The notes below the pieces were generated by a model that was not told the DNA's origin, did not search any database, and saw only the letters and a list, made by a program, of their open reading frames with translations. From positions 19,623,501 to 19,687,500 of the forward strand of contig CM072875.1 in the NCBI GenBank assembly GCA_036937835.1: 64,000 bases of DNA, given 5' to 3'. Positions within the stretch are counted from its first letter, which is position 1; the number at the start of each line of letters is the position of its first letter. The translations under genes were made by a program, and so were the position numbers. Shown one piece after another: positions 11,665-23,635 of the stretch. The DNA is from Pampus argenteus. Taxonomy: Eukaryota > Chordata > Actinopteri > Scombriformes > Stromateidae.

Positions 11665-14600
11665 AAAGACTGCGTCCGTCATCTCCATCTGAGGTTTATA
11701 GCTCCAACACTGTGATCTGGCTGCCTACTAGAATGCCTTCATCTCATCTTGACACTGAAATGGCCTTCTTGTCCGACAAGAGCATTGTGTACACCCTCAC
11801 CCTCGGCGCTGCGTTGACTACTAAGAGTGCTGTTCCACTGCCAAAGGGAGGTGCCCCTTTAACTTGTGGGGCAACTTCCACCCCGAAACCCTTCCCTAGC
11901 CTTCCCACACTTACTTCCCACTATCCCATCCGTCCTCCATCCTTGAGCCCATTCCCTTAGAGGGTTTCTACTAGTTAGTCTTCTTGTAGCGGCTTGTCCT
12001 CTCTATTCTATCCTCCCTGTGCTTTTCTCATTGGCAAACATTATGCAATTATTTTGCGTATACTAGAACTATACTAGAATGTCCATTGTGAATACAGTCG
12101 AGACATTTTTTTGCATACTGAACGAATCTGTTTGTTTATGGGCGAGCTGAATATGAATGTAAGCATTTATGTTTGACCTAACGTAGACATAGAAGGGTTA
12201 TTGTCACAAACCTGTTCTGTTGCATTTAAACTACACCAAAATAAACTGCGTTTCTGATTGTCGTGTTGGGCGACAGCTGTTGTAGAACTGGACATCACTG
12301 TCTCTGGCTCAAGAACTGTTTTGATTTTCAGATGAGATCAATCAGCCTTTCTTTTTTAAAATTTACCTTTCTCATTGCTTTTGTACACACTGCGACCATA
12401 GCCCATTAAGCTCTTCAATGAAGAGTGACTCTATACCATATGACATGATAGATCAGTTACCTATTATACGATACATTGTTCCTACGCTGGAGAAGGAGAG
12501 TTGACTTCTTTAACCAGATGTGTGTTTCCTGGTTGGATCAGGTGAAGTCGCTGGTCAATCCAATGTAAAGCTCCCATTTCCAGGTAATTTCAGGAAGCAA
12601 TAAAGGCACGGATTGAGTTAAAGTGTTGGTTGGTAACTTCGATAAACTTTAAAGGTGGAAAAATGGATATAAAACAAAAAAAAGAGCAATATTGTTGTAC
12701 AAACAGCTCAGTGGTGTAGTGGAGCTACCTATAGGAACCATTGTCAGGAGTTTTAATGTGAACGTGTCATTCAAATCATATTACAGGTATATGGAATTGT
12801 GTCAGGGTATTTGGGGCGCTTAACAGGGGGTGGGTGCTTAACTTCATGATATATATCTATGTTCAGACATCTGTATCGCAAAGAGACAACATTTCACGGA
12901 TATTTATTTTTTTTAATCATTGAATTGTTAATCAGTTTGCATAATGTACAAAATAAAGTATATTTTAAATATTTTAAGAGATATTTTGTATTTAACCATG
13001 AAATTTTATTTCTCCACACTTATATCAAACTGAAAGTATCATATGTCTGTAAAGTATCATATTGAAAGTATATATGATTTTCTAGTGCTTTAAAATCTAA
13101 CAGAATGATATATGATGGGATGGCCCTTGGTGTGCCTTGATCACACAATTCGGTTTAAGTGAGTGATGGGGTTCATCATTGTGCGTGGTGACGTGATGGA
13201 AACTTTCTGATTGTGCCATGATTTCCTATTTGATAGTGCTTTTTCATACGCTAACAGAGTCAATGTTGGACGCTCCTTGTGATATTTGATCCATAAATCC
13301 ATCTCAGTTGTATTGCCTATGTTGGTGGTCAGACATGGCCTGTGTCTCAGTTTTGTCTTTGTATGTCTTTCAATTCAAATCATGTACTGTTCTGTTGTTG
13401 GTTCCTCGAAAACATGTTTAGAAATAAAATTGGGAAATTGTTTCTTTTCCTTCCTTCCTTCGTTCCTTCCTTCCTTCATTCCTTCCTTCTTTCCCTCCTC
13501 CTGCCCTTTTTTGTTTCATTAATTTTGTGTCAATGGTTCTGCTGTCACTAACGCTGATTGCACTAAAGGACACAATGCAGTGTGCTATGTTTGGCTGAAA
13601 ACCATGTATTTGCAAATAAGATGAAAAAAAATACAGGGGTTTTTAAATACATTCTTAAAATGTATTCAACATATAAGTAATGATAAAACAATATTTTTGT
13701 GGCTTAAAACAAGTTTGCATTTACATGTTTTTTTTTTCCACAAAATAGCACTGCATTGGTGTGATGTATCAACAACAGATCTGTAAGAATCCATCACTGT
13801 TTAATCATTAATCAAGTATCACTTAATTGTTATGTAGCATTTTACAGTTGTAGCATTTTATCAACTCAGAATTTTGTCTTAGTATTTCAGACATTTCTTG
13901 TAAATTTTGAATAATCATGTCGCCTTATTATGTGTACATTACATTATACTCCAGGCAATGCCAAATATTATCGTACTAAGCACTGTTTCATACCTTAGGT
14001 TTTTACAAACAACTTACTGATCTGCCATTCCTCCAGCTGGAGAGGTACAGTAGCATTGTGGGTAGTTTCTGCTCTTCATGCTGTTTATCTGTAGGAACAT
14101 TGAATCAAAACTGTGAGCTCCAAACAATACGAAAAGCATCATTTAAAAAATAAAAGTACAGGATGAGATTCAGTGTTTCAAGACAACAGTCAGCATCACA
14201 GGGAGGACAAGCTGTGTACTGGCATAATTACTAACGCATCTCATTTTCAATTCATTTAAAGACTGAAAGGCCTTGCCTCAGTCTTGTGTAAACTGCCCCT
14301 GACTACATTTAAATAGCTATTTCAGTACATATGCCCCCCCCCTAATAATTGGCATGTCAGGTACACTTGAACATAGTGTCATTTGACTTTTGTACTGCAG
14401 GTTATGTGCAACATGAAGTAATTATGCACACTTGTAATATTTTCTATTTTCATATGAGATTTAAGTGCTTTTTGTACTCACTGACATCTTTTTTTCTTCC
14501 TTGCATGAAATGCAAGAGAGAGGAGGAAAAAAAATGTTTTTCATAAAGTATATTTGCATTTGGTACTCCAATAGTAAAACCAGTGGGCAAAACATTATTG

Positions 14601-14805
14601 TTTCATAATTTAATTTACAAAACTATGCCAAGTATTTAAATGCTATTTTTAGAGTAAATCAAAAGAGAACTCATTCATTTTTTCCTTTACGACATGCCTT
14701 TATCTTTGTATCTATAAATATGAGCATAATCCATAGTCATATGATTGTGCTACTGTTGTATGATACTGCAGTCTGATTCATAAATAAACTCTTTGCATGA
14801 AAGTT
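11665..14805 (+). other. jcad: jcad 3' UTR (extent estimated)
   Basis: AT-rich sequence without coding potential follows the stop. Poly(A) signals AATAAA occur at 12952-12957, 13423-13428 and 14783-14788; the last is followed by GT-rich sequence (GTTGTGTTTGTG) as expected for a cleavage site. A long 3' UTR is usual for this gene. The exact end, and use of the earlier signals, cannot be fixed from sequence alone. Confidence 0.5.
13442..13495 (+). repeat. (TTCC)n-rich tract
   Basis: An imperfect run of TTCC units lies within the presumed jcad 3' UTR. It creates spurious pyrimidine-rich open frames. Confidence 0.85.
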
Positions 14806-15619
14806 GTGTTTGTGATTAATTGCCTATGAATTATTTCATATATTGTCCATTGTGTGGTATTAAAACCTTCCACTCTCCAACATGTCTGTTAATGTATGTG
14901 AAGGAGACAAAGAAAACAAATAAACATAAACAATAGTTGTGAGTTCAGCGAGAATATCAGAATTAGTCATATTTTTCAAAGCACAGATTTTGGAAATAAA
15001 ACTCCAGATTAAAGTTGACTTCCATTCTTAAAATATTAAAGCAGTAGAAAAAGTGTATGTACACAACTGTGCGTGTTTCCACACATGCACATTGGTGTAC
15101 TAGCAATTTCAGCCCAATTACCCTGCCAGACTGTCACACTGAGCTCCACTTGCTGGATCAAAGCGTTGGCAAAGACAATACTTGAGCTGAACCTTGTAAA
15201 AACCTCCCAGCATGTTTTCTGAGGCTTGGAGGGCATCCATCCACAGACGCTGTTCAAATTCCTCTGTGTGCCATCTTTCTATAAAAAGGAGAGTGAGAAG
15301 TCTGATTAGTACTTTGTCTTGTGTGATACTTTGTTAATCCCTGTATGGGTAAGCTTTCTTTTTCATTAGCATCTCAATGCTTTAACAGGTGCTTGACACA
15401 GACAGAGGGGTTATACAGTATACAGAAAGAACATTATAGCTTGTCTCATTATGTACATGCAGCTCCCGTCATTGGTCAGTGTTATTTAACATTGATTCTA
15501 CATTCATAATGAAAGGGCAGCTATTATTTGTATCTTTGCACATATATTTTTAAAATATCAACTTGTATGTAAATGTATGGAAATGTATGTTTGTGTCAAA
15601 TAAGCTCACTGTGAGAGAA

Positions 15620-15680
15620 GAGTATTTTTTGTGGTTACTTTTACTTAAGTAAAGGATTAGAGTACTTCCTCCAGTGTTAG
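15620..15680 (+). repeat. possible fragment of a dispersed fish repeat
   Basis: The stretch TTACTTTTACTTAAGTAAAG followed by AGTACTTCCTCCAGTG resembles a related stretch at about 54455-54515 (ACTTTTACTCAAGTACAC followed by AGTACTTTTCCACCACC). Two diverged copies in one window suggest remnants of the same dispersed family, which I cannot name with certainty. Confidence 0.35.
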
Positions 15681-16178
15681 GTAGCTGCACAATAGACCTA
15701 AAGCAGACTTATATCACCAAAAAAAAACCTCTAAAATCACTAGAAATACTAACAAAATGAATGTGTTCATAGTGGGTGAAGAGCCAAGGTAGCAGGGTAG
15801 ATATAGGCCTACTGCTGCTGATGAGCTTGATGGGAGACAGGTGTGTAAAGCCACGCCCACATAGACCGGGGAGGGAGGGACAACAGGACAACAGGGGAAA
15901 GACAAGGAATGAGGAGCCACCGCTAGACTATAACACATAGATAAGTACTTAAGCTAACGCTACTGTTAACGTTAGCACTAATCCAGACAACGATGTGTGG
16001 AATTAATATTATTATAATATTATTATGTTATAATGTGTTGTTGGGGTCTTACCTTTGTTGACAAGCATTATTCAGAATAGTTTTGAACGTAAAAAGTCAT
16101 TTTAGCTTTGTCATATAAAGTCAAAGCTGGTTAGCTAATGCTTAACGGTTTAGAATCTTTCTGCTCTTTTTGTACCTT

Positions 16179-16215
16179 GGTAACCGTCGGTAACCGTTGG
16201 TAACTGTTGGTAACC
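16179..16215 (+). repeat. 10-bp tandem repeat, GGTAACCGTY-like
   Basis: Four head-to-tail units of ten bases (GGTAACCGTC, GGTAACCGTT, GGTAACTGTT, GGTAACC) occur with two changes. Each unit holds YAAC-G type MYB-like half sites, and more lie nearby (TTAACGGTTT at 16142, ATAACGGTTATT near 16241). Function is unknown. Confidence 0.85.
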
Positions 16216-17251
16216 ACCTTGAAAATGTAGAAACGCGGCATATAACGGTTATTTTGTCACTTGGTGACGTGTTTAGCTGACAGAAAACAACAATCTCTTG
16301 TGTAGTTTTCCATCCAGTGAATCTTAGTTTATTGCAGCTGTGACACTGACAGAGAAAATCCTCTCTTGAACTTCTGATAAAAGGGAAGTCATTTTGTTAC
16401 CGTTTAGGCCTATTAATAATCAATAATCATTAACAGCGTTACTGTTTAATAATGTCTATTACTAAGCTAGTGTTATCACTGCTTACCTTAATTTTATTTC
16501 TCTTTTTAAATCAGCCTTTTTGTTCAATATTTAACAATTTCATCTTCCACAAAATGAACACAAATATTCAACTTATTATCCACGCCATACTGTTTGACCT
16601 CCATTTTGAAAAGGCTTTACCTATAAATAACCTTTTGAGTATGAAATTTAGCTAATAAAATTAAAAGATTTATAATGTATATCTGATAATACAATTTTGA
16701 GTTGTCTTCTAGTATTAAAAACAGCACACGTTTCCAAAATAATATAACATTTTCATCAATATGGTTATTGATAAAGATATTCCAACTGATATCAATGTCC
16801 TAGTGGTGGCACTAGCTTTTAATACTACAGTTGACTAACTAAACTAACCTCACTCATGTTACACTAAACGCCTTGTTGGAAAATTAAAGTGAATATATTC
16901 ACTATAATGCCTGGTGATGTCAGTGTCTGGTAATATCTCACACCGCTGTGGAGAAATACATGATGTTCTCAAGTTGAAACAGTATGCCACTGTTCTCCTT
17001 GGACCCCACTGCCATCCATCCCTCCAGCTGTCCCTCCATCACAGCTGCCTCCGTCTCCGAGCCAGACCTCGGTAAGTACTGTAAACTACATATTATATTA
17101 TTATTACTGTACACCTGTCAGTCCTGGTTGCCTTAGTTGTTTGGGGAATAAGTCATTCCAGTGATGGCACAGTGACAGTTGTCCTCCTCCTCTCCTCAGT
17201 CACTACACATGCATGACATTCTCAAGTGTACCACACCCAAAGGTTGGTGGT

Positions 17252-17281
17252 GATAATAATAATATAATAATAATAATAATA
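17252..17281 (+). repeat. (AAT)n microsatellite
   Basis: An imperfect run of ATA/ATT triplets lies in the jcad-svil interval. Confidence 0.85.
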
Positions 17282-17981
17282 TGCAACTGTAATGGCTCCC
17301 ATTTGCAGGCTCGTTTTAGTAGCAAATAGATAGTATACAGCCCAAAAAGTAAAAATACTATTAATGTAGATGGAACAAATACAGTGGAAATATGAAATTA
17401 GGAGTAATCATCACATATCACTAATTTGCGTCAGAGAGGTTTACAGTATAAACAGCAATGCAACATCCTTCATCTTTGCAACAAATGACCCGTTTAACAG
17501 GTGGAAAATGGAAGAAAGAGGAACTGCACATCCTGCTGTAAATACATAAGACCAGTAGGTGGAGACAACCAACAAATAAACAGAAATAGGACCCAAAACC
17601 CATAACTAACCCTGCTCCTTCTGTTTCACAGGCCAGTAAATAACTTTACCTTATATATAGCATCTGTCCGTCTTGTCACCTGGAAACATACAGTACATGT
17701 AAGTAGATTAAGGTATCAATTTTTACCGGTCTAGATATGGCTATGCATATCAAAAATAGAAAGTATCAGCGATATAACAAATTCAACAACAACATTTACA
17801 CAAAGTCATTTGTTGTTGTTGTTAATGAAATGCCGGTATTTAGGTGGGAAGTCAAATGTTTGGTTGACTTCAGTGTGGTGCCAAAATACATTTAATACAT
17901 TCTTTGCATTGTTTATATTCCTCCATTTCATTCCCATTTTTGGAGAAAACTAAGTCTGTATTACGTTTCATAAATATTTAC

Positions 17982-17983
<2 letters not shown>

Positions 17984-18032
<49 letters not shown>
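17984..18032 (+). repeat. (TG)n microsatellite, long
   Basis: About 24 uninterrupted TG units, the longest dinucleotide run in the jcad-svil interval. Confidence 0.95.
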
Positions 18033-18035
<3 letters not shown>

Positions 18036-18849
18036 TATTTGTGTAGGTGAACACCCCAAAATGACCAACACAGAAGAAATCCTGTTTTATGCATCTCAAA
18101 GCTGCTGTGTAGTAAGTGTTATTGCAAGGATCATATACATAATGCATTAAAATATGGAGATAACGTGGCTCTTAAAATATAATGCAAATCCAAAAGTTGC
18201 ATTTAATTGCATGAAACAATGCATTGCTCATGGATTTAAAATGCAGTTTGTTCTAGCTCTGTGCTGTAAGACCTCAGTGTTGCAGTGCAGAGCCTGGAGC
18301 ACATTGTGCTGCTGGATTGTACTTATAACAGCTGATTCGATCCCACTGCGCTGGGAGCCCGACGCTTCCTGGCTATTTATGGCAGATGCCCCTCTATCGA
18401 GGCCGCTCTCTTCAGCCCATACATGGTTGCTGTTGGATAAGGTTACCACACCGATTTTGGCTCACACATCCCAAACCCCTTCAGAAGCAGTGTTGGGTCG
18501 CCTTTTACCATCAGTCTAAACTATCACACCAGGGTCCCACAAGAATGGAGGTTTTACCAAACACAGACTTGACTTTTGGAATAGTTTGAAGAACCACGTA
18601 GGACTATCAGTCTCTTCAAGCACCCCTGTCGTGTGTTTCTCTCAGCCATTCTTCACCCGTCCTTTCACCCCAGCCGCTGTCTCTCTCCCTCTCCTGCATA
18701 CCCCACTCCCTCTCATTCTCTCTCCCTCTCCCTTCATCCCCTTTGCTCTGCTGCTCCTGGACTAATTTATTTGGACGGGTGCAGCAGAGCAAGTTGGAAA
18801 GCACCACGCTATATTTGTCGGCCACTGAGTTTGGACCTGCTTCATGGTG

Positions 18850-19025
18850 GATGACTCTGGATCCTCTGTTTGGGTTTACCTGCTCACACCTGCACCTTCT
18901 GGTTCCTCAACATCTGCTCTGATCTGAATAAGGAACTAGTGAGACCCTTTATAGCTCTGGACTTTACTGTCAGGATAAATTGGACTTCTGAACCAATTAG
19001 TGTGTCAAATTGGACCTAAAGTATT
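18850..19025 (+). other. weak candidate svil non-coding exon
   Basis: The stretch ends at a textbook donor, AAGTATT|GTAAGTATT, with the exon end at 19025, and precedes svil on the same strand. There is no supporting acceptor or promoter that I can single out, so this is only a position to test against transcripts. Confidence 0.18.
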
Positions 19026-19260
19026 GTAAGTATTGCTTCCTATTTTCCTGGTTTTATCCATCGCTTGCAGTGATGTATATCAGATCAAGCAAAGTTATTT
19101 TATTATGAATATAAAAAACATTCCTCATCTGTGACATTGATGAGTTTGTATATGAGTTTTTATATTTCTGTATATCAACTATGTAAGTATGTTGTGCTAT
19201 TTACAGTAATTTAGGATTTGGTCATGGCTGGTAAATTAGTTTGTGTTTTTTTTTTTTTTT

Positions 19261-19316
19261 TTAGACTTTATTAGAGACTTTATTAGAGACCCCCCCAGGT
19301 CTCTAATAAAGTCTAA
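19261..19316 (+). repeat. perfect 18-bp inverted repeat with tandemly duplicated left arm
   Basis: The left arm TTAGACTTTATTAGAGAC (19261-19278) is the exact reverse complement of 19299-19316. A second copy of the inner 14 bases (19277-19290) lies between them next to a C run, so two alternative hairpins are possible. A run of T residues precedes it. It could be a degraded foldback element or replication-slippage product. Confidence 0.85.
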
Positions 19317-21184
19317 ACCCATAATATGTTGGTACATAATATCAATCATCTTGGTTCACAATCAGAATAGCATTGTGTACTTGGATAAATAGTCAAAGCA
19401 GAATAACACAGGACAGCAGCAACATCAATCACCAAGAATGCCCAGTAGTGGATTTAAACATTTCATATCCACTATTATACCAACTAAAACCCGTTTTTAA
19501 CATTGTGAAAGTCATTAATTGCACCTCATATATCAGCTACTATCAACTTTGGTGCCAAAACCAAAACGCAGCAGTGCTTCTTATCAGTGTCTGTCTTTAA
19601 TTTTCTCCCCTGGATGACTGAACGTAATGTCTCCACCAAGTCTCCCACTTTTGTGCTTTGCACTGTCTCAAGTGACCACATAGGTATTAGCATTCCAAGC
19701 TCCAGATTATGGCTGTATGGTGGTATGCGTGTGCAGCTGATCTATCGGCTATGTGTTGGGCTGGTGTGTTGTTCCAACACTGGCCAGCCGTTGTTTCTTC
19801 ACAGTTTTGTTTTTATAGCGTGTGTGTGTGAGCGTGTGACTCCGTGTGGCAGTTGCTTAGTGCCCTGCACCTGCTGCACTCATCAAAATGAACCGACAGG
19901 TTTACTGGCCTGCCTCATGCTTGACCCTCAGCCACTGAACTCTACTCATCTACATACACTATAAGAATACAGACCTCCAAGTGTTGTGCATACATGCTAC
20001 GCTGCATCGCCACTGATTGGAGAACAAAAAGCTTTTATAAAAAGTGCTTTCAGGCATGAAAACAAATGCTTACGAACTGTTATTGTGATCCGTCTTTTTC
20101 TGTTTCTGGTGTTTGTTGTAGCACTGAGGCAGATTGTAGCATAAAAATGTTGTACATGTAAGAATATCTTTCTCGTTTCTAATAGGGCAAAGATTCAGTC
20201 ATGTGTTCCTCAGTAGGACTTTAAACCTCTACCTCTATCTGAATATTTTACATACTCTCGTGTGCCAATTATCCCTGCAGCTTGTATTCTGCACCTCCTC
20301 TAATTGTCTCCACTGTCTACTGTTACCATCAGAGAGCTGTCTGCAGGCTCCTGCTGGCGTCTAACACGGAGCATCGATTATGGCCTTTACATAAAGTACC
20401 TTCTCTCTACTTTTAGCCAAGTTTATTCATCTTAAATTAGTCTGACAAACATATTTCCTCATTTGGGAGAAAGTTGCTGCAGCAGAATTTCACATAGTAA
20501 AGATAAATACTGTAAATCGAACAAAATCGTCCCAATAGAAATTAACAAGTAATACTACTAATAACTGATAAGAAATAATCATTTAAAAGATACTTAGTAA
20601 GGTAAATGTAATGCAAGTTAGGTAGGGCAATATTTTGCTTAAAATATCCATAGTTGGATATTAAGGTTATGATGTTGTGTTGCATTTATATATAGTTGTT
20701 AAGTGCAGATGTTTTGTGATATAGTATTTGATGGTCTGCTTGACAGTTACCAGAAAGAAACAAGGATGATGCCACAGTTTCACAACATTGATTAACTCTG
20801 ACTTATTGATTTGAGACTTGATTAGTCTTGGCCGGTTCGCAGTATTCCCATTAATGGTTAAAGCACATACTGTTACACGGGTTGTAATCAGAGCAATGGG
20901 GCACGAATAACATTCAGTCCCAATGACTAACAACATGATGTATAGTGTCCACATTGGAGTTACCTTAAGTTACCTCATCCTGTTACATAATGTGAAGATG
21001 TTTCTGGATGATGTACCTTTAAGGAAGGACAGCCAAATCCTCAAAAAACAATTTCGTGCATGAAATCCTCCTCTTTCTCCTTCCTTCCTTCCTTTCTCAC
21101 TCCCTCTCTCTCTTTTCTCCTACTCTGATTAAGAGTTGCAGAACTTGTTAAGTGTCCCTCCGCAGAACCGAGCTCTGTGCTCAT

Positions 21185-21296
21185 CGATATCCATATAAGA
21201 GCAGAGCAGGCAGATTTCTGTGCCGAGCGTCAGGCAGAGTTGATGCAAGGCAGCAGAGAGGAACGCAGATCTGGATCTAGAGAGGGAAATGCCAGA
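21185..21296 (+). promoter_or_regulatory. candidate alternative svil promoter and first exon
   Basis: CCATATAAGA at 21191-21200 reads both as a TATA-like box and as a near-CArG (SRF) box. It is followed by GC-richer sequence ending at CCAGA|GTAAAT (donor at 21297). Supervillin has a muscle form, archvillin, so an SRF-type promoter upstream of svil would make sense, but this is inference from motif and position. Confidence 0.25.
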
Positions 21297-21362
21297 GTAA
21301 ATGTTTAAGGAAGGAGGCAGGATGAAGGTCCCAGCTCTGCTACATTCGGTTCTCACTCGACC

Positions 21363-21387
21363 TGTGTGTGTGTGTGTGTGTGTGTGT
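21363..21387 (+). repeat. (TG)n microsatellite
   Basis: About twelve TG units just downstream of the candidate promoter at 21.2 kb. Confidence 0.95.
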
Positions 21388-22657
21388 TGACATTACTGCA
21401 TGCATGTTGGTGTAGATTAGTGAGTTTAGCTGGTTAACCTAAACAGAGAGTTTCTCCTTATAAAGACAGGCCCGCATGAAACACAGTCACTGCCGTCTGC
21501 TTAAAGAGCAAAGAAGCCGCTTTAGTAATATTTCTTATTTTCATAGAAAATCAACCTGCTATTTTTAACATGGTATCTGGTAACAGTTACCTGGGAAACA
21601 TTTATACATAGCATGAGTTATTAGGCAAAAACTCCTTAATACAACAAATGAAGAAATTATTTTCTCCAAATCAAAGTGATCATGACTGATTTACTCTTAA
21701 CATATGTTTCTTTTAAACGAGCTGGTAAAACACCTGTAAGAGTTGATTACTTTAAAACCTCGGCTTTATTTAGGACTCCAGCCCGTCACAGTGTAGATTA
21801 TATAAAGCTCAGGCTGTATAACGATTGGAACAAAGGATCATACAGTATTTGTTTCTATAGGACAAACTCCATCCTTAGGCTAAAGTCTTCGTGCACCAGT
21901 GTGCTGCTGAGCTTCACAGCTTAGAGTTAGCTGACAGATGCTTTGATGTTGAGTCACACACAGGGACTTGTTGAGATACTTCGCCTCATGGTGTTTACAT
22001 GGTGTCCTGGGTGTTCACTTTTATTGAAGTGTGTGACTGGTTTGTACATCCTGTGTTACATGATGAAATTGTTGCGCTGAGTTTAAAACCCAGATGTCAG
22101 AGTTTTGTAATATTCACACGAGTCAATAATCTTGATTTAGTAACTGTCATCAGAAAAATATATATCAGAAAATGATCTGACCCCCCAAGCTCCCATGCTG
22201 TCATCAACCCGGGCGCCTCAAGATGTATTCGCTGTTGCTGGAGTGTGGTTCATTTCTAGGAAAAAGTTTTGAAATTGTACATTTGTATGCAACACGGGTG
22301 ACAGATGATGTATCATGTTTGTTTATCTAGAGGCAGTTGGCACTAGAATGAGAGATAAACAGAGATAAAGAAGTGAAATGGAAAAAGGTTAAGAGGCAAA
22401 TAGAGAACAAATTGGATAAAAAAAACATAAAGAATGAAAGGAAGAGATAAAGGAAAGATGAGAAATAAGTGAATGAGGTGAGGATGAGGAGTGAGAAAGA
22501 AAACAAGGCAGAGCAGCGAGCAGGCGTGGAGACGTTCCCCTGGTAAACACGGCCGGCTGGCTGACTGGGTGACCTCTCTCCCCGAGGCAGCCACTCACAA
22601 CACATGTTGCCTTATTAGGGGCGTCTACAGGGAGCTGAGAGAGACTGTGGTGGTGGT

Positions 22658-22683
22658 GGGGGAGGAGGAGGAGGAGGAGGAGG
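22658..22683 (+). repeat. (GGA)n microsatellite
   Basis: About eight GGA/GAG units in the jcad-svil interval. Confidence 0.9.
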
Positions 22684-23635
22684 GGGTGGTAGTGTGTGAA
22701 CATGGTGAGAAAAAGCATCAGACAGGAGGCGAGTGAGTGTGTAAGACTGACGGAGAGGGCCGAACGAGTCCAGACGTGTGTGAAGGAGCTCTTCAAACAG
22801 TGCGGATAGTTTTTACCCACCCAGTGTGACATAGATCTTTAACATTTAATGATACACGTCATATTAACTGGTGCAGCATCATACTTTCTCATAGGAAAAA
22901 TGTATGTGTATGTATGTATGTATGTGTATGATGCACATGTTTCAGTCATACTATTCCTTTCTATTTCAGTATTTATTGTTTGAATACTACTGTACTGCAC
23001 TGAATGTCTTCTTAATAAACCGGGTCAGTAAAATCTCAGGATCATAATCTCACAGTGAAATTTAAGAGAGGAATATTTCACAGCCAAACTTCCGGACAAC
23101 TTGATAATAATAATTAATACTAATGCGATTTCTGGCTTCAGTTCGATGGCAGCGGGTCATCTCCGCTCATGCGTGGCTGATGTGTGTTAAGGCCAGGATC
23201 TGACTTCCAGTAGCCCCCGGACCCCATACCGCCCCCCTGCAGCCCTGCTGGCACCCTCCTCCAATCCTGTTCCAGAGTTTTTATCATCAAGGCTAATTTC
23301 TGCCTGTAATCTGATTAGGGCTCTGAGCTGCTTTAGCACCCTGCTGTGCTGTCTCTCACATCTCCCTTGCACACACACACACACACGCACGCTTGCACGC
23401 AGACACACACATATGTCTGTATGACAGCCAGTTTGTGTAGACTGAAGCTTGCTGTGGCTGTGTGCGTGTCTGTGTGCGTGTGTGGTCGTGTCAACGCCTC
23501 CATCCCTGCCTGTCTGCTTGCTGGTGGTAGCAGCCTTCACCTCCATCCCCGCTTGTCTGCTCCTGCTGTCCGCCACCGTCACCACCGCTGTGACCGGAGG
23601 GGAGTCGAACAGTGGGGCATCTTTCCTCCCTAAAC

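Larger units (their letters stand above)
14806..23590 (+). other. jcad-svil interval, non-coding
   Basis: About 8.8 kb with no exon I can tie to a protein. It contains a 10-bp tandem repeat at 16179-16215, a TG microsatellite at 17984-18032, an 18-bp inverted repeat at 19261-19316, and two donor-like ends (19025 and 21296) that could close non-coding first exons of svil. Open frames here (for example 18154-18519 and 22389-22832 on the minus strand) lack family resemblance. Confidence 0.6.

Noticed and set aside
17042..17071. Short exon-like stretch between CATCACAG and CCTCG|GTAAGT
   Set aside because: Good splice signals by eye but no frame or gene to attach it to; likely chance in a C-rich tract.
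18154..18519. 121-codon plus-strand frame in the jcad-svil gap
   Set aside because: No recognisable family, no splice partner.
22389..22832. 147-codon minus-strand frame
   Set aside because: Pyrimidine-rich low-complexity translation, no splice or family evidence.
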